Positions 1 to 5,672 of a stretch of 7,207 nt of DNA are shown in pieces. Where the stretch lies: assembly GCA_030604285.1 (NCBI GenBank), contig JAUVWD010000036.1:1-7207 (forward strand). The letters run 5' to 3'. The notes beneath the pieces were generated by a model. The model did no database searches. It was not told where the DNA came from and saw nothing but the letters and a program-made list of their open reading frames with translations. Within the stretch, counting starts at the first letter, position 1. The number at the start of each line of letters is the position of its first letter. Position numbers and translations under genes: made by a program. The DNA is from Chloroflexota bacterium. Lineage in GTDB: Bacteria; Chloroflexota; Dehalococcoidia; GIF9; AB-539-J10.

Positions 1-536
1 AGCTCCCTCACTAGAGCGCGTTGCTGGTTATGAGCCTCGATAGCTTTCCTGAGTTTTTCAGGGGATAGCTCCTTTCCCGCAAACGATTCTAGGGTCGTCC
101 TGAAGTACTGCACTTTCCCCCTAAAAAAGCCTTCAGCTGCTTCGTGCATCGTATGTGGCACGTCTATGAAGTGAAAATAAGGGGTATTTATGTGGCTTCG
201 CCAAACATGGAGCACCTTCTCTCCACAATCACAGACATGGGCTCCTACAAGTCCGTCAAGAAAGTCATACTTTCCTTTGAGCCCTAAATCAAGGTAACTG
301 CGGATAAAAGGGCAAGTTACTGTGATGAAGACGCTATCGGCCTTAGTTATCGGCTCTCTCATGTCACCGTATATCCTGTAGGGGACTAAGTCAAGAGCAG
401 TCATCATCTCCAGGGGAGGGTAGATGCAAATATAACCAATTATCTTTTTGCCTTGGGCCTTAAGCTCGCCGGCTCTAGGAGCCCGGTCTTGATAGACTTC
501 CCGTGCTCTAGCAAGCCCTGCAATTTCTTTGGCCAT
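1..536 (-). CDS. 2-hydroxyacyl-CoA dehydratase / benzoyl-CoA reductase family subunit (HgdB/BcrC-like), 3' end cut off
   Basis: The frame runs unbroken from ATG at 534-536 to the window edge, giving 178 visible N-terminal residues of a protein that is usually about 370-430 long. The translation shows family hallmarks: GYICIYPPLEMM (residues about 34-45), a loop with VTCPF around Cys75, then LGLKGKYDFLDGLV and a CDC pair (Cys102, Cys104). Cysteines in these places are candidate [4Fe-4S] ligands. The family forms a two-subunit iron-sulfur enzyme that takes single electrons from an ATP-driven activator and either dehydrates 2-hydroxyacyl-CoA or reduces the benzoyl-CoA ring; substrate cannot be told from this fragment. 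A strong ribosome binding site, AAGGGGGTG (543-551), sits six bases before the ATG. The gene follows the related subunit with a 28-base gap, so they are almost certainly cotranscribed. The start is secure; the exact subunit name is not. Confidence 0.9.
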   Translation of the reverse strand, partial: MAKEIAGLARAREVYQDRAPRAGELKAQGKKIIGYICIYPPLEMMTALDLVPYRIYGDMREPITKADSVFITVTCPFIRSYLDLGLKGKYDFLDGLVGAHVCDCGEKVLHVWRSHINTPYFHFIDVPHTMHEAAEGFFRGKVQYFRTTLESFAGKELSPEKLRKAIEAHNQQRALVRE

Positions 537-564
537 TGTTAACACCCCCTTCTTTGCTGACCCA

Positions 565-1737
565 TTACCAGTCAAATCCTTCGTCCTTCCTCACTTCTCT
601 ATAGTGTTCCATGGTCTCCTCAAATGCCTCTGACTTGCTCAAGACATCTTCAGGATTAAAAAGTCTGAGGTCTACAATGTCTCCCTCTACCAATAAGGAG
701 GGTACCTTTGTTCTTTTCGCCAGCATATCCTGGAGATAGTTCAAATGCATGCTCGCGGTGCGGCAAGTAAGCAGGGTATGAAGAAACGCCCCGTCAATTC
801 TGTACTCCCTGGCAAACTCTATGTACGCGTAAGCGAACCCGAAGTATTCCCCCTCCTGGAGGGCCCTCGGATGACGGGCAGCGTACCATTGATAGTTAAA
901 TCTGGCGATTCGCTCCAAAGGGTCGCTGATTCCGCTCATATCCAGAGGTATAGGTGGGTGATAGTTCCAGCTCTCCATCACGAAGTTCCAGCCCCTTTCG
1001 GCCAACCTGTCGAAGAACCCCAGACTATGCCATGGTGGAAGCTCAGCAAAGATGATGCGATATTTCTCCTCAAGTGTAGAACACATATTATTATCAACTC
1101 TATACTTGACCTCATCATATGTCTTCTGATAGAGCTCCAGCAGCTCTTTCAGATTCCCCGACGGGAAGAGTGCACCGGTCATCCCAGTCCAAAAGTCCCT
1201 GGAGTGCATAGGACAGGGTCTTGCCTTGCGCAGCTCGTTTGTCTCATGCCATATCCGGCAGATTTCCTCTATATCTCGCTGTGCCTCATACAACTTATCC
1301 CAATCCATCTTCTTACCCAGCAGCCGTTCCAAAAAGGCAACGAACTCCCTTAACCCCTCGACCATGAACTTGATATTATGCTCGTGAACACCCTCCGTGG
1401 CCTCTTCCTCCACCCCGGGATGGGGCAACTCAAGAACCCATACCGGTGCATCCATGTAGCGCCCCAGCGCTTGGAACCACTTATATCTGGCATCACACAT
1501 GATACCCGAGCTCAAGAGCAATGTAGGTTTGGGCATCCCTCCCATGGGTGCCTCAGGAGGTATTTCGCCTTCCAAGTCCTTCATCATCCTGACGGTATAG
1601 CCTAAAGTGTTTCGGGCATAGCCACACAGGTGACTGGGGAAGCCCTCGGCATCGGCGCGATTCAAGTAAGCTTCTGCAGCTCCTGTGGCGGCACAAACCG
1701 GGCCGTAATTCTCGGGGTACATGGTTTCTACATCCAT
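565..1737 (-). CDS. 2-hydroxyacyl-CoA dehydratase / benzoyl-CoA reductase family subunit (BcrB/HgdA-like), main open frame of an interrupted gene
   Basis: This 390-codon frame encodes most of an iron-sulfur subunit that would pair with the downstream product to act on a CoA thioester in an anaerobe. Visible family features are MDVETMYPENYG at the very start, LCGYARNTLGY around Cys38, a second conserved-looking cysteine in SSGIMCD (Cys81), a third in LLTCRTAS (Cys325), and the C-terminal VEGDIVDLRLFNPED segment. Three spaced cysteines are what this family uses to hold its [4Fe-4S] cluster; the assignment here is by pattern. The ATG at 1737 is a poor start: no Shine-Dalgarno precedes it, and the protein would begin in the middle of the domain. 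The same frame continues upstream through TAG and TGA (1762-1767) to a well-marked ATG at 1902. The natural product was therefore probably 445 residues. No other damage is seen in the 390 codons, so any inactivation is recent or the piece is still expressed. Confidence 0.85.
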   Translation of the reverse strand: MDVETMYPENYGPVCAATGAAEAYLNRADAEGFPSHLCGYARNTLGYTVRMMKDLEGEIPPEAPMGGMPKPTLLLSSGIMCDARYKWFQALGRYMDAPVWVLELPHPGVEEEATEGVHEHNIKFMVEGLREFVAFLERLLGKKMDWDKLYEAQRDIEEICRIWHETNELRKARPCPMHSRDFWTGMTGALFPSGNLKELLELYQKTYDEVKYRVDNNMCSTLEEKYRIIFAELPPWHSLGFFDRLAERGWNFVMESWNYHPPIPLDMSGISDPLERIARFNYQWYAARHPRALQEGEYFGFAYAYIEFAREYRIDGAFLHTLLTCRTASMHLNYLQDMLAKRTKVPSLLVEGDIVDLRLFNPEDVLSKSEAFEETMEHYREVRKDEGFDW

Positions 1738-1764
1738 AACATTGAGGATAGCTTTCGGTAACTA

Positions 1765-1902
1765 TCAGTTAACCATGGACCAGGCAGTAGGTTTGCCCGC
1801 CTTGATAGCCTCGGAGCTTCTCTTGTACCTTTGGTCAACTATGGCCCGCAAAGGATATATTGACTGCAGCCTGTTGATCGCCTTCTTTTTTTCTGTAGCC
1901 AT
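1765..1902 (-). pseudogene. Detached N-terminal 45 codons of the BcrB/HgdA-like subunit, ending at in-frame TGA-TAG
   Basis: From ATG at 1900-1902 the frame gives 45 residues beginning MATEKKKAINRLQ and ending KAGKPTAWSMVN, then TGA (1765-1767) and TAG (1762-1764). After eight more codons (LPKAILNV) the same frame enters the 390-residue product at 1737, with no shift. From memory of the family, a lysine-rich helix followed by a GKP-x-AW-type segment and then an AMDVE..YPENYG segment is the usual N-terminal order, so this piece belongs to the downstream frame. Read through, the total is 445 residues, close to the usual subunit length. A ribosome binding site of the same kind as the next gene's (AGGGGGTGG, 1911-1919) lies eight bases before the ATG and marks this as the original start. 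Alternatives are a real small leader peptide, recoding, or sequence error. Confidence 0.75.
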
Positions 1903-1936
1903 AAGTTATGCCACCCCCTAATTATGCTTGTGGCCT

Positions 1937-1942
1937 ATTCTA
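1937..1942 (-). promoter_or_regulatory. Weak candidate -10 box for the dehydratase-family genes
   Basis: The 81 bases between gltX and the ATG at 1902 must hold any promoter of the two dehydratase-family genes. TAGAAT (minus strand) matches the TATAAT consensus at five of six positions and would place a transcript start about 30 bases before the ATG. No good -35 hexamer lies 16-18 bases upstream; TTTACA is 24 bases away. An imperfect inverted repeat (CTATGCTAG with ATAGAATAG, nine-base loop) overlaps the box and could be an operator or chance. There is no hairpin plus T-run to end the gltX transcript, so readthrough from gltX is also possible. Confidence 0.25.
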
Positions 1943-1983
1943 TCACGCCAATCTAGCATAGAACAGTGTAAATCCTATTCGTC

Positions 1984-3474
1984 TTATGCCTGAGCCAAGG
2001 CCGAAAGCCTATCCAAAGCCGTCGTCAGTCGCTCCAAGCATTTCCCCTTGCCCAGAACTGCCATAGTCTGAAACAGCGGTGGTGCTGCACTGCGCCCGGT
2101 GATGGCCACTCGTAACAACCCAAAGAATTTCCCTGTGGTTAAGCTTAACTCTGTAGCTAATGCGCGAAGGACATCCTCGAGCGACTTAGCATCCCAGACT
2201 TCTGCTGACTCCAGCCTTTTCAAAGGGGTCCTAATAGCTTCGATGGCTGCCTTAGAGCTCAGTCCCCCACTCAAAAGCAAGCTAGTTTCATATTGCAGTT
2301 CATCCAGGAAGAAAAAGCCCGCAAGGCGAGGCACTTCAGCCAAAGTCTTGGCACGTTCTTGGATAAGCGACATAACCTGGCGCGTATAATCGCTATCCAG
2401 GGGGCGTCTTACCGAAACTGGCAAATCCCTATCCAAAAATGGAGTGGCTTGTCGGACAAATTCATCCAGGCTCAGTTGGCGCAGGTAAACTCCATTCATC
2501 CATTCCAACTTGTCCCTATTAAAGACAGCCGCAGTCTTGCTTATCCTTTCTAGAGAGAAGTTCTTTACTAGCTCTTCCCGAGTTAATAGCTCAGTTCTAT
2601 CATCGAGCGACCAGCCAAGCAATGCCAGGAAGTTAATCATCGCCTCGGGGAGATAACCTTGCTCCCGGTATTCAATGATGTTGCTGGCGCCATGCCTCTT
2701 TGAAAGCTTAGACCGATCAGGCCCCAGTATCATTGGTAAGTGGGCGAAATGTGGAGCTTGCCAATTCAGAGCTTGGTAAATTAGCGTATGACGAGGAGTG
2801 CTCGAAAGCCATTCGTCAGCCCTAAGGACGTGTGAAATGGCCATTAAATGATCATCCACTACATTGGCCAAATGATATGTGGGGTAGCCATCGGACTTTA
2901 GCAACACAAAATCATCCAGAGTGCTATTTTTGAAGCTCACCCTGCCACGGATCAAGTCATGGAAAGTTGTTTCCCCATCAAGTGGTGTTTTAAAGCGAAC
3001 TACGGGGGTGATTGCTTCGGCCTTTAGCTGATCTTTCTGCTGTTGGGTTAGATTTCGGCAGCGGCCATCGTATTTTGGCGGCTGCTTGCGCTTTATTTGC
3101 TCTTGTCGCATTGCCTCAAGCCGCTCTGGGGAACAGTAGCATAGGTAAGCATGATCTTCTGTAAGCAATTTGTTGGCAACGTCGCGGTAGATATCCAGCC
3201 GCTCGGATTGGAAGTAGGGACTCCCATCCCAGTCCAGTTCGAGCCACCTCAAGCTGTCCAATATCATCTCCACCGCCCCCTCTACTTTGCGGGCAACATC
3301 GGTATCTTCAATGCGCAGAATGAACTTACCACCATAGCGGCGAGCGAAGAGCCAGTTGAACAGGGCAGTCCTAATGTTGCCCAAATGTGGGTATCCAGTG
3401 GGGCTGGGTGCGAAGCGAACTACAACTGGTGTTTCTAGCTCAGAACCTGACTGTGGCATATTAGCGTTTGCCAC
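1984..3474 (-). CDS. gltX: Glutamyl-tRNA synthetase
   Basis: This 496-residue cytoplasmic class I synthetase charges tRNA-Glu with glutamate using ATP. The N-terminal catalytic fold shows FAPSPTGYPHLGN (residues 21-33), where HLGN is the HIGH motif, then RIEDTD (54-59). The second ATP-binding motif is KLSKR (256-260). The insertion domain has CYC (Cys112, Cys114) and YDGRC (Cys139), with the 27-residue spacing known from the zinc site of the E. coli enzyme. The position of the fourth E. coli ligand, a histidine two residues after the last cysteine, is Asn141 here, so zinc binding is uncertain. The C-terminal anticodon-binding half is present and length is normal. The frame begins at GTG 3474, overlapping the upstream small gene by 14 bases; an ATG at 3459 directly follows that gene's TAA (TAATATG) and is an equally good start by translational coupling. 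Whether it is discriminating or also charges tRNA-Gln cannot be read here. Confidence 0.97.
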   Translation of the reverse strand: MANANMPQSGSELETPVVVRFAPSPTGYPHLGNIRTALFNWLFARRYGGKFILRIEDTDVARKVEGAVEMILDSLRWLELDWDGSPYFQSERLDIYRDVANKLLTEDHAYLCYCSPERLEAMRQEQIKRKQPPKYDGRCRNLTQQQKDQLKAEAITPVVRFKTPLDGETTFHDLIRGRVSFKNSTLDDFVLLKSDGYPTYHLANVVDDHLMAISHVLRADEWLSSTPRHTLIYQALNWQAPHFAHLPMILGPDRSKLSKRHGASNIIEYREQGYLPEAMINFLALLGWSLDDRTELLTREELVKNFSLERISKTAAVFNRDKLEWMNGVYLRQLSLDEFVRQATPFLDRDLPVSVRRPLDSDYTRQVMSLIQERAKTLAEVPRLAGFFFLDELQYETSLLLSGGLSSKAAIEAIRTPLKRLESAEVWDAKSLEDVLRALATELSLTTGKFFGLLRVAITGRSAAPPLFQTMAVLGKGKCLERLTTALDRLSALAQA

Positions 3475-3739
3475 TGCCTTGCTTCGACAGGACTCGCTGT
3501 AGACCTTTCAACTCCTCCAAGTGTTCCTTGAGTCTCTGGACGAGTTGTTCAGCTTGGTTCAGGGCATCTTCAGTGTCTTCTATCTCCGTGGCTATCCCAA
3601 ATAGAGCTTGGTTTCTCTGTTCAGTCAGGTCAGCTTCGAATTGGACTAAACCTTCCATCGTAGTCTCACCCATTAACTGAGACAGGAAGCTACTTTCTCT
3701 TTGCGTTTGCTCTCTATCGAGTTCTCCAAAAGACTTCAA
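3461..3739 (-). CDS. Unrecognised 92-residue coiled-coil protein, coupled to gltX
   Basis: I do not recognise this protein. It starts at TTG (3737-3739), chosen because a very strong ribosome binding site, AAGGAAGGGA (3748-3757), lies eight bases upstream; the first internal ATG would be codon 23. The product is charged and hydrophilic with no signal peptide or membrane segment and no cysteine or histidine metal motif. Residues about 48-83 (from GIATEIEDTEDAL through KGLQRVL) show leucines and isoleucines in a heptad-like pattern between acidic and basic residues, which suggests a helical coiled coil and perhaps oligomerisation. The tail is short and basic (SGKR). It lies 68 bases after the pseudouridine synthase gene, and its end overlaps gltX by 14 bases, so the two are probably translated together. 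That arrangement supports a real gene; no function is claimed. Confidence 0.75.
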   Translation of the reverse strand: MKSFGELDREQTQRESSFLSQLMGETTMEGLVQFEADLTEQRNQALFGIATEIEDTEDALNQAEQLVQRLKEHLEELKGLQRVLSKQGSGKR

Positions 3740-3762
3740 GTTACTAGTCCCTTCCTTTCTTT

Positions 3763-3798
3763 TTTATGTCCTGAATCTATCATATCTTTATGTCCTGA
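3763..3798. repeat. Pair of 12-base direct repeats, 24-base period
   Basis: TTTATGTCCTGA occurs exactly at 3763-3774 and again at 3787-3798, separated by 12 bases. On the coding (minus) strand this is TCAGGACATAAA twice, lying between the pseudouridine synthase stop and the ribosome binding site of the 92-residue gene. A period near two helical turns would suit a protein dimer binding on one face of the DNA, but a small local duplication is equally possible. Confidence 0.8.
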
Positions 3799-3807
3799 GC
3801 AAGCCTT

Positions 3808-4731
3808 CTACGCCTTTTGAGCTAAGACTTCCAGCGCTTGCTTCAAGTCTTGAGGCAAGGGACAGGTAAATCTCTGGTATTTTCTCGTCGTTGGCAGATG
3901 GAAACCAAGACGATAGGCATGGATAAATTGCCTGTTAATATGGGGCGACTTTGCTCCATAGACGGCATCGCCAACAACAGGATGGCCTATCGCTGACAGG
4001 TGGACTCTGATCTGATGGGTGCGCCCAGTCTCTGGACTAACCTCCAGGAAGCTACAATCGCCCAAATATTTTCTAACTCTATAGTTGGTGATGGCTTCCC
4101 TCCCACCTTCGACTATTGCCATTTTCTGCCTGTTGTGAGGGTCTCGCCCAATAGGTGCTTCAATTCTTCCTTGGCCAGGAAATAGCTTCCCTCTAACCAG
4201 GACCAGGTAGCCTTTAGTTACAGCATGACTTTTGAATTGATCCACTAGATATTGCCGGGCGAAGTCGTTTTTGGCCATCACCATGAGCCCCGATGTGTCC
4301 TTGTCCAGTCGGTGGACTATGCCTGGGCGTGTTGAGTCGTCGCTTACCGCCAGCTTTGAACAATGAGCCAGAATGGCATTGACCAAGGTATGGTTGGGAT
4401 GTCCTGGGGCGGGATGAACTGTCAATCCAGCGGGTTTGTCTATGACCAGAATATCCTCATCTTCATATGCGATCGTCAGGGGGATTGGTTCAGCCACGGG
4501 ACGTGAGCCTACGGGAGGCAGCTCAATTGTTATGCTGTCGTTGGCATTTAGTCTCTGACTTGCCTTTGCCTTGTGCTCGTTAACCAAGACATAGCCTTGG
4601 TCAATCAATTTCTGTATGTAAGAGCGCGAGAATTGAGGGAGGACCTGGATTACATACTTGTCAAGGCGAGTATTAGGGGCAGTGGATCCGACCTGAAGCG
4701 TCCTAATTCTTGATTCCGCGGTTATGCTCAT
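3808..4731 (-). CDS. rluD: RluA/RluD-family 23S rRNA pseudouridine synthase
   Basis: The product (307 residues from ATG 4731) isomerises specific uridines to pseudouridine, most likely in 23S rRNA. An N-terminal S4-like RNA-binding domain starts at TRLDKYVIQVLPQFSRSYIQKLI. The catalytic domain has VIDKPAGLTVHPAPGH and HRLDKDTSGLMV (about residues 140-151); the aspartate of HRLD, Asp143, is the family's catalytic residue. RTHQIRVHLSAIGHPVVGD near the C-terminus is also diagnostic. The frame is open back to an ATG at 4773, but 4731 is preferred: it has AGGAAGG (4735-4741) just upstream, and the extra 14 residues do not resemble the family. With this start it overlaps lspA by 29 bases. The stop is TAG. 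The exact modified position (RluD-type, or another RluA-family member) is inferred, so the symbol is provisional. Confidence 0.93.
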   Translation of the reverse strand: MSITAESRIRTLQVGSTAPNTRLDKYVIQVLPQFSRSYIQKLIDQGYVLVNEHKAKASQRLNANDSITIELPPVGSRPVAEPIPLTIAYEDEDILVIDKPAGLTVHPAPGHPNHTLVNAILAHCSKLAVSDDSTRPGIVHRLDKDTSGLMVMAKNDFARQYLVDQFKSHAVTKGYLVLVRGKLFPGQGRIEAPIGRDPHNRQKMAIVEGGREAITNYRVRKYLGDCSFLEVSPETGRTHQIRVHLSAIGHPVVGDAVYGAKSPHINRQFIHAYRLGFHLPTTRKYQRFTCPLPQDLKQALEVLAQKA

Positions 4732-5218
4732 ATGCCTTCCTAAAGAGTCCGGATTGGTATAGCGAATAAGCAAGAGTGAAGATTCCCACCACTATGGCCG
4801 CATCAGCAACGTTGAAAGCTGGCCAATGTAAGCCGCCCCACAGGCGAATGTCAATAAAGTCGATAACGTAGCCGAAGTGAAGCCGGTCTATTAGGTTGCC
4901 TACAGCCCCACCCAAGATCAAGCCAAGGGATGCATTGGTCAAAGCGCTCGCTGAGCTCAGGTAACGCAGAAATAGCAGGATGCTAGTTAGGCTGACTATG
5001 GTGATAACGATGAGGAGAAATGTCTGATTAGCAAATAGACCAAAAGCAGAGCCTGTATTTACCACATAGGTTAGTCGCAGAAAACCTATTTCTGGCAGCG
5101 ATTCTCCTGGTACTAAATTATCCCTAATCCATAGTTTGCTCAGTTGGTCAAGCGCAACCACGATAGTGGCGACAATTAGAGACAATCTTAATCGCTTTCT
5201 ATCTTGCCCCCTTTGCAT
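4703..5218 (-). CDS. lspA: Lipoprotein signal peptidase (prolipoprotein signal peptidase II)
   Basis: This 171-residue inner-membrane aspartyl protease removes the signal peptide from diacylglyceryl-modified prolipoproteins. Four hydrophobic segments are visible, at about residues 12-29, 64-85, 95-112 and 135-155. Signature blocks are DQLSK (24-28), VVNTGSAFGLF (52-62), GGAVGNLIDR (103-112), VIDFID (118-123) and FNVADA (135-140). By comparison with the Pseudomonas enzyme, the catalytic pair should be Asp120 and Asp139, which keep the same 19-residue separation. Length is typical. The ATG at 5218 overlaps the end of the zinc-finger gene by 20 bases and has only a weak AGG upstream, so translation is probably coupled. 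Its own 3' end overlaps the pseudouridine synthase start. The lspA-rluD adjacency is common in bacteria. Confidence 0.97.
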   Translation of the reverse strand: MQRGQDRKRLRLSLIVATIVVALDQLSKLWIRDNLVPGESLPEIGFLRLTYVVNTGSAFGLFANQTFLLIVITIVSLTSILLFLRYLSSASALTNASLGLILGGAVGNLIDRLHFGYVIDFIDIRLWGGLHWPAFNVADAAIVVGIFTLAYSLYQSGLFRKAYEHNRGIKN

Positions 5219-5564
5219 TCTTAGCCTGACGTGCTTTGCAGCCTAGGCATAAACTTGCCTGAGGCAATGCTTCAAGACGAGCTGGCTCTATTGGCTGCCC
5301 ACATGAATCGCATAATCCATAAGTGCCAGCCTCATATTTTTCTAGGGCATGCTCTATTTCGGCAACTGTGTTTGCTAGTCTTTTCTCTAGACCTAGTCTT
5401 TTCTCGAGTTCGAAGGCTTCGCTTGCCTCTTCCTCTCTTTTGCCGAAGGGACTGCCCTCTCTCCTTTCACCCGAAACCTGTCCGCCTTTTAGCTGCTTCA
5501 GCCTCTCTAACATTTGCGTCTTTTCTTTCTTTAAGCGCTCATAAAGTTCCACAAAGTCAGCCAC
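5199..5564 (-). CDS. DksA/TraR-family C4 zinc-finger protein
   Basis: The 121-residue product has a long charged N-terminal helical region followed by a four-cysteine zinc finger at residues 85-109 (CDSCG, then CLGCK; Cys85, Cys88, Cys106, Cys109). The block GTYGLCDSCGQPI with RLEALPQASLC is characteristic of the DksA/TraR family. DksA itself binds the RNA polymerase secondary channel with a coiled coil whose tip carries key aspartates; here the matching stretch reads EEEASEAFELEKRLG (about 44-58) with no aspartate, so a DksA-like effect on transcription cannot be assumed. The start is GTG at 5564, fixed by a strong GGAGG (5573-5577) eight bases upstream; the nearby ATG within that leader is out of frame. 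The gene heads the lspA-rluD-gltX run and ends with TAG inside lspA. Confidence 0.9.
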   Translation of the reverse strand: MADFVELYERLKKEKTQMLERLKQLKGGQVSGERREGSPFGKREEEASEAFELEKRLGLEKRLANTVAEIEHALEKYEAGTYGLCDSCGQPIEPARLEALPQASLCLGCKARQAKNAKGAR

Positions 5565-5591
5565 TTTAACATCCTCCCTCGCATTTAAGCT

Positions 5592-5620
5592 ATTCTAAGC
5601 CATATTGGCCTGCGAAGCAA
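5592..5620 (-). promoter_or_regulatory. Candidate promoter for the zinc-finger/lspA/rluD/gltX run
   Basis: In the 108-base gap downstream of pckA, the minus strand carries TTGCTT (5615-5620), a 17-base spacer and TAGAAT (5592-5597), resembling a sigma-70 -35/-10 pair with matches of three and five of six. The predicted start near 5585 would leave a leader of about 20 bases containing the ribosome binding site. A short inverted repeat (AGCAA with TTGCT, 5616-5631) overlaps the -35 and might be an operator. A second possible pair, TTGACC (5664-5669) and AACATT (5641-5646), also spaced 17, is weaker at the -10. Confidence 0.4.
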
Positions 5621-5672
5621 ATTAAATTGCTAGGTCACCAAATGTTCCTGGTTAGTGAGTGTTGGTCAAGGC

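Noticed and set aside
745..1353. 202-codon plus-strand open frame
   Set aside because: It lies wholly opposite the dehydratase-family gene, whose translation shows clear family motifs; the plus-strand product resembles nothing known and is a shadow frame.
1762..1764. Pyrrolysine at the TAG codon
   Set aside because: TAG ends three other genes in the window (zinc-finger gene, lspA, rluD), and a TGA stop comes immediately before it, so single-codon recoding would not restore the protein.
1747..1767. Selenocysteine insertion at the TGA in the dehydratase-family gene
   Set aside because: The hairpin is too short and its loop too close to UGA for a known bacterial SECIS, I know of no conserved cysteine at this position in the family, and the next codon is TAG, which would stop translation anyway.
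1721..1921. 66-codon plus-strand open frame over the interrupted N-terminal region
   Set aside because: It is antisense to the fragment that completes the dehydratase subunit and has no supporting ribosome binding site or recognisable product.
1921..1983. Terminator between gltX and the dehydratase-family gene
   Set aside because: Only an imperfect stem (four pairs, a mismatch, three pairs) is present and no run of T follows.
4732..4773. Longer N-terminus for the pseudouridine synthase, from ATG 4773
   Set aside because: The 14 extra residues do not look like the family and would deepen the overlap with lspA to 71 bases; the ATG at 4731 has AGGAAGG directly upstream.
5616..5631. AGCAA/TTGCT inverted repeat as a pckA terminator
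   Set aside because: The stem is only five A/T-rich pairs and no T-run follows on the transcribed strand; it is weak as a terminator and instead overlaps a candidate -35 box.
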